NCBI RefSeq assembly: GCF_004135935.1
Contig: NZ_CP025086.1
Coordinates: 3,224,001-3,288,000 of the forward strand
Source of the DNA: Methylovirgula ligni
GTDB taxonomy: Bacteria > Pseudomonadota > Alphaproteobacteria > Rhizobiales > Beijerinckiaceae
Length of the DNA: 64,000 bases
Direction: 5' to 3'
Part shown: piece after piece, positions 27,198-36,429 of the stretch
Layout of the letters: every line of letters begins with the position of its first letter
How positions within the stretch are numbered: position 1 is the first letter of the stretch
Notes under the pieces: generated by a model
Databases searched by the model: none
The model's input: the letters and a program-made list of their open reading frames with translations, nothing else
What the model was told of the DNA's origin: nothing
Made by a program: the position numbers and the translations under genes

Positions 27198-28150
27198 ATG
27201 TATATCAATACAAATGTAAATCATAAATCCGAATCTAAACATAAAAATCAGCGCGAAAATACTTCAAAGCGTCGCGATATATTGTCCGATAGGAAGAATC
27301 CAAACGCGCTTTTCGCGAAAAAGCTGAAGGCTAAGACATCGGCGCGGCCAAACCACGAGTCGCGCCTCTCCATGCGGCAGCACGCGGCTCTCAGGCTCAA
27401 TCATCTAGCACGAGTCGCGCTCTACAAGGCCAGCCTCGGACAGATGCTTGATCCCGAGGCGTGGATGTTTATCGCGGCAAACTATCTGTCATCGTTCCCG
27501 CCGGACCTGAGAGGATTCAGGCTGAACGTCGCGACACTCCGGCGCGCAATGGCTGACTGCGGTTTCGACGCGGACGAGATCACCGACGAGATCGAGCGGC
27601 AAACGCAATGGACGCTGACATGGCGGTCTAACGAATCTAAGCGTCTCGGCCGGCCGCACTACATTCCTGTCGGCGCTGACGAGGCCGGTGAAATTCTGGG
27701 AATCACTGAGGAGGAACGGCGGGTGGCGCAGTCGTGGCAAATAGGATGGCAGGGCGGATCACCGCAGGCGCGGCGGCAAGCCGAAAGGCAGGCCGACAAA
27801 GAGCGGCACGAAATTGCGCGGCGGCAGGCCGGAGCCGTAAGCCGGAAGGAATACGAAGCCGCAAGCGCGTCTCAACAGAAGCCTTGGGAAGCGGAAGGAG
27901 CAGCCGTCGCACTTGGTATCGCCGCCGCGATAGCGCGGGCACAAGTCCGTCTGGCACAGGTCCGTCTGGTGCAAATAAGGACAATGGCACAAGTCCGTCT
28001 GACGCAAAGATAATTAATAGAAGGGATTCCGAGACGACCGCCGAAAAGGCGGGCGCCAATGGAGTTTCAAGCGAGCCGCAGAGCGTTCCGGGTCGCATGT
28101 GGAACCTGCCGCCAGAAATTGCCTCTGCGCTTGGATGGACCGTCAGATAG
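27198..28150 (+). pseudogene. frameshifted HTH-type element gene
   Basis: The open frame from 27198 to 28013 gives 271 residues. After KPWEAEG (27879-27899) it runs into low-complexity AAVALGIAAAIARAQVRL. In the +1-shifted frame the same DNA reads SRRTWYRRRDSAGTSPSG and continues to 28150. I recall homologous rhizobial element proteins with KPWEAEG followed directly by V-S-R-R-T-W-Y-R-R-R, so a single base is probably missing near 27900. Up to that point the frame is well used, so the break is recent, unless frameshifting is programmed. Function of the family is not known to me. Confidence 0.6.
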
Positions 28151-28533
28151 GATCGAGGGAAAATTCCGGCGCCGAGAAAGTCAGAAGCGAACGCTTGGAT
28201 GGCAACGGCCTGACCCGTCATTTTAACGGGGTTGCAAACGTCTCGCCAGCACTCCCCAAAACCGGGGAATGCTCGGGACTGACACGCCGGCAACATTGGG
28301 CAACGGAGACGGCCTCAGACCGTTGTCAAATGCACCACGGCACGACAACGGCACAGAACGCCATTTCAGGCTGGCGAATCGTCTCGGCAGATAGCCAAAA
28401 CTGACAGGGATTCCCCCCATAGCGCCGGATACAACAAATGACGGCACTTTACCGATCGGTACAGATGGATAACTGGACCAATGCGTCCGGCTCGCGCGGG
28501 AATCGTTACGCTGTAACCGTCCTGTCAGCCGTG
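28151..28533. other. non-coding stretch before the serine recombinase gene
   Basis: These 383 bp hold no gene I can support. CTGACA/TGTCAG occurs at about 28277, 28400, 28525 and 28534. No terminator with a T-run was seen. Confidence 0.45.
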
Positions 28534-29220
28534 TCAGTGGTCAATAAGGTGCGTGGATTTCCAGCCCGGCTTTCTGGCAAGCACTTTGGCGACGCCCTCG
28601 TGGCTAATCTCGACGCCTGTTGCTCGCACGGACTCGGCAATGGCGCGCAATGACAAGCCTGTCTTGAAAAGCTTGTGCATCAGCTTAATCGCGCGTTGCT
28701 CGGCATCGTCATCTACAAGTTTTCCATCGACGGGCCGCCAGCCGAAGGGGCGCCTCCCACCCAAATACCGACCGCGCTGTTTCTGATCGGTCTTAACGTC
28801 CGCGATACGCTGACGAATACGATCACGCTCGGCTTCGGCCACGGCTGACAAAATGGTGAAAACCAACTTGGCGATACCGTTGCCGGTCACGTCGCCGCCA
28901 AGGTCGATAAGGTGCAAGCTGACGCCAGCTTTCTTGAGCGCGTCGAGGTTTTCCAGTGCGTCAACGGCGCTGCGGAACATGCGGTCTAGCTTGGCTGCGA
29001 TAACCACGTCGCCGGGCTTTAGGACGGCCAATAGAGACGATCCCTCGGGCCGCTCGCCCAATGGCACCGAACCAGAGACTCCCCGCTCTACGAAGCTCCT
29101 ACCGATTTCTAGGCCGTGCATCTGTGCATATCCGGCGACAATGCGCTGTTGCACGTCGAGACTTTCGCCATCATCGGCCTGACGACGAGTTGAAACGCGC
29201 GCATATGAATAGACGGCCAT
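28534..29220 (-). CDS. serine recombinase (resolvase/invertase family)
   Basis: 228 residues. The catalytic domain begins MAVYSYARVSTRRQADD with the nucleophilic serine in YARVST. LKPGDVVIAAKLDRMFRS carries conserved catalytic residues, and AEAERDRIRQRIADVK is the E-helix. A C-terminal DNA-binding HTH (LRAIAESVRATGVEISHEGVAKVLAR) follows. It could resolve dimers, invert DNA or promote transfer. TGTCAACTTG repeats upstream may be its binding site. Confidence 0.93.
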   Translation of the reverse strand: MAVYSYARVSTRRQADDGESLDVQQRIVAGYAQMHGLEIGRSFVERGVSGSVPLGERPEGSSLLAVLKPGDVVIAAKLDRMFRSAVDALENLDALKKAGVSLHLIDLGGDVTGNGIAKLVFTILSAVAEAERDRIRQRIADVKTDQKQRGRYLGGRRPFGWRPVDGKLVDDDAEQRAIKLMHKLFKTGLSLRAIAESVRATGVEISHEGVAKVLARKPGWKSTHLIDH

Positions 29221-29230
29221 GTCATTCCCC

Positions 29231-29288
29231 TGTCAACTTGTCAGCTTGCATCAAGACATAGATCAAAGCTGCAAAGCTTGTCAACTTG
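29231..29288. repeat. direct repeats upstream of the serine recombinase
   Basis: TGTCAACTTG occurs at 29231-29240 and 29279-29288 (48 bp apart), with a related TTGTCAGCTTGC between them (29238-29249). The placement just before the recombinase start suggests an operator or a res-like site. Confidence 0.45.
29255..29284 (-). promoter_or_regulatory. candidate serine recombinase promoter
   Basis: On the minus strand TTGACA (29284-29279), an 18 bp spacer and TATGTC (29260-29255), about 35 bp before the ATG. The perfect -35 overlaps a TGTCAACTTG repeat, so a repeat-binding protein would repress. Confidence 0.4.
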
Positions 29289-29685
29289 CTAATGCAACCT
29301 GACAATCAATTCGCTATTTCGCTTCCTAACTAATTGATTTTGCTTTATTCCTCAAAATTGAGGGCTGCTAGAGCACCAATCATCACCATGCTCGGCACAT
29401 GACGCTCGGCTAAATTGTCAGGCTCAGATCGCGCCATTGACGCAAGGGGGTCACAAAACGTTACCCCCTTCGCCGCCATCACCGCGCCATGTCAGTGCCG
29501 GGCGCACGGCTCGCATTCGAGCAATCCCCCCCGACCTTCGATTTGCGCGAGGCCAATACCGGGCGCCTCCTACTCGTGGACCTAATTCAAATTTTGAAAA
29601 AATAGAATGTGCAACAGTCGCAAACGCGAATTGCGTCATTCACGTACTTTCGGGTATTGTCAGAATTGTAATCGACGAAATTTCG

Positions 29686-29709
29686 CCCGGCCCGCGCGCC
29701 GGGTTTTTT
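29686..29709 (+). terminator. intrinsic terminator without an upstream gene
   Basis: CCCGGC-ccgcgc-GCCGGG followed by six T. It points rightward, 130 bp before the phage-like module, and has no supported rightward gene before it, like the terminator at 26495-26525. Confidence 0.75.
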
Positions 29710-29839
29710 GTTGCCTCCCCCGCATCAATCGCTTGCCGGCGCCCCGTCCCATCACCGGGTGCGCGCGGCGACACGCGCCCGTCCGCCGTTCCGGGAAAAT
29801 TGCGACTGACGGGCGCGCTCAATCCCCAAGGGCTAAAGC

Positions 29840-30133
29840 ATGGCCAGACCGCTCGACCTCTCAAAATCTGACGATAGGCTCGCAATCGACTTCGCCATCA
29901 GCAACGGCGCGTCAAATGCCGCAATCGCCGCCGCCTTCGACGTCAATATCCGCACGCTCGCGTTCTACGCCCGCCGAATGCGCGAAGCCGACAGTCGCTA
30001 CTTTAACCGGCTTCGCATTACTGGCACGCCGCGCGCTGACGACGCGATTATCGCCGCAGCCCGCTATTACGCGGAAAAAGTCCGCCAAGAGCTTCTGAAC
30101 GCAGCTCTCTCCGTATTCGCAAACCATCGCTGA
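29840..30133 (+). CDS. small HTH-like element protein
   Basis: 97 residues. AIAAAFDVNIRTLAFYARRMRE looks like a helix-turn-helix, compatible with a regulator or a small-terminase-like DNA-binding protein. It is first in a rightward run of six genes ending in the tape-measure-like protein, with gaps of 12-33 bp or overlaps. Not otherwise recognised. Confidence 0.55.
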   Translation: MARPLDLSKSDDRLAIDFAISNGASNAAIAAAFDVNIRTLAFYARRMREADSRYFNRLRITGTPRADDAIIAAARYYAEKVRQELLNAALSVFANHR

Positions 30134-30145
30134 CAAGGAATCCCA

Positions 30146-30688
30146 ATGAGCTTTGAAACCGACATCGCAACCGCTGCGCTACGCCGCGACCTCGCCTTGG
30201 ACCTCCGCGCCGGTTATTTGAAGGCCCGCGAAGGCTCGAAACGCTGGCAAGAACTCGACGCACTCCATGCGCGCGAACACGCCCGTCTCCTCCGCGCCGC
30301 CACACCGCAAGAGGCAACTGACATTGCGCGATCTGCCATCGCTGAAATTGAGGCCATTGCCGCCGCCGATCTTGCTGACTGGCAGCGAGAACTGACAGAC
30401 CGTCGCAAGCTTGCAGAAGACGCCCGTCACTTTGAGCTTCGTCGCCAGCAACGTCTTGCATGGGCGCAGCGCGTCGGCGCGCCGACCATTACCGCGATCA
30501 ATCGCGTGGTGGAGCGGCTTGAAGAAGCCCGTCGCGGAATCACAGGCCGCAGCGAATCCGAGGCAGACATCCGCGCGCACCTTACTGACATCGGCGACGC
30601 GCTGCGCTCTATGGCAGCGACCATCGCCCTCGAATCTAGCGCCTCGATCGCTCGCGAAACCGCCGCCGAAAAAGCCGCCGCAGCTTAA
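30146..30688 (+). CDS. helical coiled-coil element protein
   Basis: 180 residues, rich in Ala, Arg and Glu with long predicted helices (for example WQRELTDRRKLAEDARHFELRRQQRLAWAQ in part). AAGGAA precedes the ATG. It could be a scaffold-like or DNA-associated protein. I see no named domain. Confidence 0.55.
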   Translation: MSFETDIATAALRRDLALDLRAGYLKAREGSKRWQELDALHAREHARLLRAATPQEATDIARSAIAEIEAIAAADLADWQRELTDRRKLAEDARHFELRRQQRLAWAQRVGAPTITAINRVVERLEEARRGITGRSESEADIRAHLTDIGDALRSMAATIALESSASIARETAAEKAAAA

Positions 30689-30700
30689 AGGAAGCCGCCC

Positions 30701-30991
30701 ATGACATCCGACGCTCTGAAAATGTCAGCGGCGCAATTTGCCGCCGCCACAAAGCAAATCGCCAATAACGAATCCATTGCCTACATCAGGCGCCGCAACG
30801 CGCAAGACCTCGCCAAGATCGGGATTGATGTTCCTCGCGCCGATGCCTGGGGCAAGCTCACTCCCGAGGAACGGGCGATCATTCGCGACGGCCAGTTGCG
30901 CGAGTTGGCCGAGCGCGAAGCCGCGCGGCTCCTTGAAGCCGAGCGCGAACGGTTTTGGACTGACATTCGAAAAAAATACGGCTCGGCATGA
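30701..30991 (+). CDS. small element protein, unknown
   Basis: 96 residues, helical, ending RFWTDIRKKYGSA. It follows the coiled-coil gene by 12 bp and overlaps the next start by 4 bp (ATGA). Internal LTPEERAIIRDGQLRELAER is a charged helix. Function unknown. Confidence 0.55.
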   Translation: MTSDALKMSAAQFAAATKQIANNESIAYIRRRNAQDLAKIGIDVPRADAWGKLTPEERAIIRDGQLRELAEREAARLLEAERERFWTDIRKKYGSA

Positions 30992-31182
30992 CACGTTCTA
31001 CCACGCTGACACGCCGCCCGCTCATTGTCCGCCGCAAACTGACTCCCCGCATAACCGCAACCGTCCTTATTGACCATAAGTCGCGTTGCGCGACATGCCG
31101 GAAGGCACGACTCGGCCGCTTCGCGAAGCTTATCGCTCGCGCCGAACTGACCCGCGCTCGCAACCGCCATCGCGGACGCTGA
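30988..31182 (+). CDS. very basic small element protein
   Basis: 64 residues with about 19 Arg/Lys and a C-x-x-C pair (CATCRKARLGR), suggesting nucleic acid or zinc binding. Coupled to the previous gene by an ATGA overlap. Its short length makes the call moderate. Confidence 0.45.
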   Translation: MTRSTTLTRRPLIVRRKLTPRITATVLIDHKSRCATCRKARLGRFAKLIARAELTRARNRHRGR

Positions 31183-31215
31183 CACGCCCAACTCTCCAAG
31201 TTAGGAAATTCCAAA

Positions 31216-31782
31216 ATGACTGTTTCGTACCTCGCAGGCCGCTACTACGCGGCTGCGCCCGCTGGCGCTCGCTTCAAATCTGCCCCGCTTCAATCCGGCC
31301 TCTTGCTGGCAACACCCTTCACGCTGACAGAAAATCTTGAGCTGACAGCAATCGAGTTAGTCTCTACCAGCCTGTCCGTACAGCAAGGCGTCGTCAAGGT
31401 TGCTCTCTACAGCGCCATCAATGGCGTTCCGTCCGGCGCTCCTGTCCTCACCGTTGATGTGCGAATCCCGCAGGTTGGCCGCGCGCTTTGGCAGGTTCCG
31501 ACTGACGGAGACGGCAACCCGATTCCCGTTGCGCTTCTCGCCGGCAGCTATTTCGTGGTGACGATGACAGTCGGCAACCTGACGCTGCGGGCAATCGACG
31601 GCTCGACGCAAGAGATTGAGTCGGTCTTTGGTCGCTCGGACCTTTCGGACCCGCGCCCCGTATCGGCCCTGACGCTCCCCGGCGCTGCCGTCACCGCGTT
31701 GCCGCTGACATTCACAGGCACCGAGTCTTGGCAGGATTGGCATGGCCCGGCTGCGGCGCCTGCCGTCTATCTCGCGTCCTAA
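31216..31782 (+). CDS. beta-rich phage structural-like protein
   Basis: 188 residues, rich in Val, Leu, Thr, Ala and Gly with alternating beta-strand patterns (ALLAGSYFVVTMTVGNLTLRA in part). It lies immediately before the tape-measure-like gene, so a tail or decoration role is a reasonable inference; no family was recognised. The DNA holds several CTGACA hexamers, some forcing the otherwise rare Thr codon ACA. Confidence 0.5.
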   Translation: MTVSYLAGRYYAAAPAGARFKSAPLQSGLLLATPFTLTENLELTAIELVSTSLSVQQGVVKVALYSAINGVPSGAPVLTVDVRIPQVGRALWQVPTDGDGNPIPVALLAGSYFVVTMTVGNLTLRAIDGSTQEIESVFGRSDLSDPRPVSALTLPGAAVTALPLTFTGTESWQDWHGPAAAPAVYLAS

Positions 31783-31809
31783 CGCTGACACAGGAAAGCT
31801 TCAACTGAC

Positions 31810-33762
31810 ATGGCAAACGTCTACAAGATCGCCGTTGCGTTGCAGATGACCTCGAATGCCCCGGCGTTTCTCTCATCGCTGTCGAAACAATTGCTCGGGC
31901 TGGACGTAAGCGCCAAGACGCTCGAAAAGTCCTTCGCTCGCCTCGGCCCGGCGCTGACACTCGGATTATCTGCCTTCGCGGCAAGCGGCATCCTTGCCGG
32001 CCTTAAGAGCGCGGCGGACGCGGGCAAGGAATTGCTCGACGTCCAAAACCAGTTGGCTCGCGCTGGCCTCTCTCATGCGCAGGTCGCCGGATTGACAGCC
32101 GCCGCTTATGAAAAAATGGCGCGCCTTGTCCCGACCGCGACCGGCGCTGACATTCTCCGCACCGCCGGGCAGTTGCGCGTCGTCACTGGATCACTTCCAA
32201 AGGCGATCTCCGAGACTCCCGAGGCTTTGAAGATCGAAGCCTTGCTTGAAAACCTGACGGGGCAGTCCGCCGACGGCGCGGGGCATCAGCTTTGGCGCTC
32301 GCTGGAGATGAAGGGCTTGACCGGCGGCAACGCTATTCAGCAAGCGGTCGCACAAAAGCTCCTCGAATCGTTCGTTCAAGATATTTCCGCGTCGGGCGGC
32401 AAGTTGTCAGCGCGCGATTTTCTCAACGCGGCCAAGACCGGCGGTGCATACTGGCAGCGGGCGGCTCCCGACTTTCTGGCAGGCCCCGGCGCTGTTGTCA
32501 TGGCAGACCTTGGCGGCGATAGGTTCGGCACCGCGCTGGCATCCCTCGGACAATTTACGAGCGGCGCGCTGACAATCTCGAAACAGCAATACGAGACGTT
32601 GCGCGCTATCGGCATGATCGATCCGCACAAGGTTTCGACTGACAGGGGTGGCCGCGTGAATATGCAGCCGGGCGCAATCGCGGGCTCGCTGCAATACGGA
32701 AGCGATCCTTACGCTTGGGTCCAGAAAGCGTTGCTCCCGCACCTTGACGCGGCGGGGATCAAGGAAGGGCCGGAGCGCGACTCGATCCTCTCGAAGATCG
32801 GACGGAATAGGAACGTTATCCGAATGTTGGATATGTTCTCGGACCCCGGCTTCGTCGCGCAAATCAACAAAGACCTATCGATCTTTCGCCAGAGTCAGGG
32901 CCTCGACGCGGCCTATAGCAGCTATGTCAGGAACGATCCGAAGGGAGTCGACAAGGCTTTCGACGCGCAATATCGCTCAATGATGATGGCCATCGGCGCG
33001 CCATTGGAGCAAGCCGCCATCCCTGTCATGTCAGCCGTCACGAGCATGTTCACGAGCATCGGCGCATTCGCCCAAAAGCATCCGAATATCGTGAAGGAAA
33101 TCGGCTTCGATGCCCTGCTCGGGCCGCTCGCTGCGGTCGTCAACGGATTCAGGACGCTCGGCACCGTGTTTAGCCCGCTCGGCAAGAGCTTCGCCAGCCT
33201 CGCCAGCACCATGAGTCCGCTGACATCCGCGACAAACGCTTTCGTGTCAGCCTTGTCAGCCCTTGGCGGAATCTTCGGCAAGATCGAATCTGCCATCGGC
33301 GGCCTCGCGGGAAAGACCTGGGCCATCCCTGCCGCGCCCGGCGGCTATCTCGGCAAGAACCCGATCTATCACAAGAGCGGCTTTGTGAGCCCCGCACTGT
33401 CCCCGTCGAATGGCGCGACGATCATCAAGGCCGACGCGGGTGGCAACATCCTCGCTTATGGTCCCGGAGGCGCAACACAGATTGGTTATATGGAGGATGG
33501 CGCGCGCTGGAAGGTCAGGCACGGCGACGACGCATGGGATGGTGTGAGGCGTTTTGACATGGCTATGTCGAGCGTTGTCCCGAAATCGCCGCGCAACGTG
33601 CAAGTGACAGTGCCGTTAGAAGTGAAGCTGGACAACAAGGTGCTGACGAAGGCCGTAATGAAGCGGCAGATTGCCATGATGACAATGCCGCTTGGAATTC
33701 ACGGCGGCCCGGACGGATACGGCTCTTTCATCGGGCCGGGAACAAGTCTGCAAAACGCATAA
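31810..33762 (+). CDS. phage tail tape-measure-like protein
   Basis: 650 residues. It has a helical N-terminus (LSKQLLGLDVSAKTLEKSF) and hydrophobic glycine/alanine stretches near residues 50-65 and 420-500 (for example LTLGLSAFAASGILAGL, FVSALSALGGIFGKIESAI). The overall character is that of tape-measure proteins. No major tail protein, portal, capsid or terminase is recognisable next to it, which is odd for an active phage. The call is by pattern, not by domain match. Confidence 0.55.
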   Translation: MANVYKIAVALQMTSNAPAFLSSLSKQLLGLDVSAKTLEKSFARLGPALTLGLSAFAASGILAGLKSAADAGKELLDVQNQLARAGLSHAQVAGLTAAAYEKMARLVPTATGADILRTAGQLRVVTGSLPKAISETPEALKIEALLENLTGQSADGAGHQLWRSLEMKGLTGGNAIQQAVAQKLLESFVQDISASGGKLSARDFLNAAKTGGAYWQRAAPDFLAGPGAVVMADLGGDRFGTALASLGQFTSGALTISKQQYETLRAIGMIDPHKVSTDRGGRVNMQPGAIAGSLQYGSDPYAWVQKALLPHLDAAGIKEGPERDSILSKIGRNRNVIRMLDMFSDPGFVAQINKDLSIFRQSQGLDAAYSSYVRNDPKGVDKAFDAQYRSMMMAIGAPLEQAAIPVMSAVTSMFTSIGAFAQKHPNIVKEIGFDALLGPLAAVVNGFRTLGTVFSPLGKSFASLASTMSPLTSATNAFVSALSALGGIFGKIESAIGGLAGKTWAIPAAPGGYLGKNPIYHKSGFVSPALSPSNGATIIKADAGGNILAYGPGGATQIGYMEDGARWKVRHGDDAWDGVRRFDMAMSSVVPKSPRNVQVTVPLEVKLDNKVLTKAVMKRQIAMMTMPLGIHGGPDGYGSFIGPGTSLQNA

Positions 33763-33786
33763 TTCTGTGCCTCGCAAGCGGCACGA

Positions 33787-34251
33787 TCAATGATTGTGGG
33801 CTTGCCGGACAGCCACAAATGCATATGCGAGATTGGTCCAATGCTGCAATTTGCTGCAAATGTCCTCGACCCGGGCGAATAGCTTTCCGTCGGTCGGTTT
33901 TCCGGCGCCCTCCGTCGCTTCCATTGCGAGTATCGAAAAATCTAGAAGCGCCAAGACCTTGTCCAACGCTCGGTATCCATTGAACTGTATGTCGTATTTA
34001 ACGTGCGCCACGTTGCAATCGTGCTTAACAAGCTCGTTGTTTGAAAATCTATCATCGCAAGCGGCGAGATAATCTCTGAAGCTGTTGAGTTCCTCAACAG
34101 GCATCTTTGCTATGTCTCCGGCGGCGGCGGAGAGGAGCTTGTCGTCAAAGATTTGTTGCATGGGACCGCTCGGAGCGGCTTGCGCACAAACCGGCGCCGA
34201 CTGCGAGAGAAAAGCTATAGCCAATATGATCGCTATAAATTTAGGGCGCAT
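33787..34251 (-). CDS. small exported hypothetical protein
   Basis: 154 residues from MRPKFIAIILAI, preceded by GGGGGAG, with a signal peptide ending VCAQA. The mature protein has two or three cysteines (AACDDR, HDC, DIC) and is helical. It is the first gene of the cargo block, convergent with the tape-measure-like gene. Not recognised. Confidence 0.65.
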   Translation of the reverse strand: MRPKFIAIILAIAFLSQSAPVCAQAAPSGPMQQIFDDKLLSAAAGDIAKMPVEELNSFRDYLAACDDRFSNNELVKHDCNVAHVKYDIQFNGYRALDKVLALLDFSILAMEATEGAGKPTDGKLFARVEDICSKLQHWTNLAYAFVAVRQAHNH

Positions 34252-34434
34252 CGGCTCCCCCAAATGTCATCCGTTTTCAAAGGTATAAACTCTATGTCCA
34301 CCCTGCGATGGCGCGGTCCGCGAGGCGACCCAGTTCGTCAAACGAAAAATCCTTTCGCCTACCTCAACATAGACTGGAAGAAGAAACGCGGATACTAATG
34401 TTTGGCTTAGGCTTGATCGATTTTGAGGTCTGCT

Positions 34435-35385
34435 ATGTTGGCGCGAGTTTTTCTGGCGCTTTGGCTTTCTGCCCTTTGCGGGTGTGCAAGCCAGCAGTTG
34501 AATTACAACACATGGGATATTGCGGCGAACGTGGACGACCTTTACACGAAGCAGGTCTTAAATAACGTCGCAAAATTTATCGACAATGAATGGGCGTTTC
34601 CGTCTTCTGTATCCGTTTCACTGGGCACAGTATCTACGACGGACACAATCACACCGTCTCTTAGCTTCCCTTTCACATCGAGCATTGCCAATGCTGCTGC
34701 AGCGGCGTCCGGTAGCGTCACGAAAACAACCACCTTGGCGGGAACTGGAGCGACTCTAGGAGCGACCAATACCCAAACCCAAAATTGGAACGTAACTCCG
34801 CTAAGTGATGCAGACACATTGCGAAATTACCAGGCCATTTATAGGTATGGCATCTACGGAACCGATCTAATCAGGGAATATAAAACGCCAGACGTTTTTC
34901 TAAATCCCAGCTTTGTCCCTGATCCATATCTTTTTCAGTTGCCGCATTGTGTTTTGTGCGCAGCGGTGCAGGGAAAGTTTCTTGGAAGGGAGAAGGCGTA
35001 TCACCTTTACGTCAATCCTGATCTTCCCAGGAGGTTCATCTATTGGCGCGGTGACCCTGGAGCCCTAACGCCGAACAGGCTACCACTCGAAGGAACAATT
35101 CCTCTAGCCGACTTGGGTCACTTCGGTCATTACGAGTTATTCATCACCGCGGAGGATTATAGGCGCGGCGCGTTGAACAACTTCGTCTTTTTCCTCATGC
35201 CTAATAGCATTCCCGCTGAGGTCTTTACGTCTGCTGGCCTTCCTGCGCCAGAGGGCCAAAGGCAGACAGAAGGAGTCCACGCGCATCCAGCAGCATCCTT
35301 CGCGCCCAGCGGAGGCGCATCGAATTTTCGCTTCACTCCTTCTACTCAGCAGCCCAATTATCCTCTCGTAATACCCTCGCAGTAA
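34435..35385 (+). CDS. lipoprotein of unknown function
   Basis: 316 residues from MLARVFLALWLSALCGC, with GAGG upstream. The lipobox LCGC gives lipidation at Cys17. The mature part has a Ser/Thr-rich beta segment (about 55-110) and a second domain with paired cysteines (PHCVLCA). Proline-rich C-terminal tail. A membrane protein gene follows by 115 bp on the same strand. Function unknown. Confidence 0.7.
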   Translation: MLARVFLALWLSALCGCASQQLNYNTWDIAANVDDLYTKQVLNNVAKFIDNEWAFPSSVSVSLGTVSTTDTITPSLSFPFTSSIANAAAAASGSVTKTTTLAGTGATLGATNTQTQNWNVTPLSDADTLRNYQAIYRYGIYGTDLIREYKTPDVFLNPSFVPDPYLFQLPHCVLCAAVQGKFLGREKAYHLYVNPDLPRRFIYWRGDPGALTPNRLPLEGTIPLADLGHFGHYELFITAEDYRRGALNNFVFFLMPNSIPAEVFTSAGLPAPEGQRQTEGVHAHPAASFAPSGGASNFRFTPSTQQPNYPLVIPSQ

Positions 35386-35500
35386 GACTCCGGCGCCCCG
35401 TGCAGCGCAAAGCAATTGAGACTGTCCAGACGATGGCTTGCTTCTAAGCAGCCTTCAAACCAAAGCCGAAGCAATTTTAGCTATTCGGGGATTTGCATAG

Positions 35501-36424
35501 ATGGCATTTGGCGAAGGCGACCCAGTCGCACGGGCGGGTGCGAGAATAATGAACCGAGATTTCAACTGGGCGGACCTAGCCGCTTTTATTTTCTGCGGGT
35601 TGATCGCGGTCCCTCTTTGCGATGCTGGCTTTCATTCCATCGTGGAAGACTATCGTAGGCTCAGTGGGTATGTGGCTGTTGTGGCGGGTTTGATAATCGG
35701 GAGCTTTGGCTTTTCATTTCACTGGATCAAGCTTCGCGTATCGCAGAGGGTCCGCAATTCCCTTGAAACTAAGGTACTGCGTTGGTGGCCAGCGGCAATG
35801 CTCTTGGCTGCGGCCTTTTTTCTTGGCCCGGAGATTTATAGGAGGGCCGTCCCCGCTCCCGCGCCCACAGTTATCAAGCTAACTGCAACTACCACTACGC
35901 CCCTGCCGCCAGAAAACCTTTCAAAGGAAACTATCGTCGAGCTGTTGAGCGAGACGGGACAGATAGCGGACCTTGTCGAGAAGGTCGGCCTTCCGCAAGC
36001 TGATCGCTGGCGCACAAGATTGATGACGCAAAACCCCGAGCAAGCGTGCTCCGGAGTGGACAACAGCGGTTTGCAAAATGAATTGGTCGGGGTACGAAAT
36101 GCACTATCGTATGCGAACGCCAATCTCGGAAATGTCCTTAAGCAAAACCGAATTGATCAGGGAACATTGCTCAAGATTTTTCCTAATTCGGACGCGGGTG
36201 GTTTTGCGGACGCCACCGGAGGATTGAACACGTACAACCAGGCAATATACGATGTGGGACCACACCCTTCTTGCTCAACACTCGTTACTTCGTACAGAGT
36301 TCTACTAGCCTTCGTGAATTTCGACAGGGCGCTTGAGCGTTTCAGCATTTGGTTAGCCGGAACGCAAGGCAATGTGAATCGCTATCGCGACGCGTTGCGT
36401 TTGCAGCTAAGGCAGAAATCGTAG
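35501..36424 (+). CDS. membrane protein with C-terminal soluble domain
   Basis: 307 residues, with three predicted membrane segments in the first 110 residues (WADLAAFIFCGLIAVPLC, YVAVVAGLIIGSFGFSF, WWPAAMLLAAAFFLG). A proline/threonine linker and a helical domain with two cysteines follow. Lies downstream of the lipoprotein gene, so they may work together at the envelope. Start could also be MNRDF 48 bp later. Confidence 0.6.
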   Translation: MAFGEGDPVARAGARIMNRDFNWADLAAFIFCGLIAVPLCDAGFHSIVEDYRRLSGYVAVVAGLIIGSFGFSFHWIKLRVSQRVRNSLETKVLRWWPAAMLLAAAFFLGPEIYRRAVPAPAPTVIKLTATTTTPLPPENLSKETIVELLSETGQIADLVEKVGLPQADRWRTRLMTQNPEQACSGVDNSGLQNELVGVRNALSYANANLGNVLKQNRIDQGTLLKIFPNSDAGGFADATGGLNTYNQAIYDVGPHPSCSTLVTSYRVLLAFVNFDRALERFSIWLAGTQGNVNRYRDALRLQLRQKS

Positions 36425-36429
36425 CATTG

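Larger units (their letters stand above)
29221..29839. other. intergenic regulatory region
   Basis: A 619 bp gap between the divergent serine recombinase and phage-module genes. It holds the candidate recombinase promoter (29255-29284), TGTCAACTTG twice (29231-29240, 29279-29288), four or five CTGACA/TGTCAG hexamers and a rightward terminator at 29686-29709. It is AT-richer than its surroundings around 29300-29370. No gene is supported. Confidence 0.5.

Noticed and set aside
27905-28005. Short CRISPR-like repeats (GCACAAGTCCGTCTG and variants, three copies)
   Set aside because: Spacing is irregular and short, there are no cas genes, and in the shifted frame the repeats encode the GTSPSG-type tail of the frameshifted protein.
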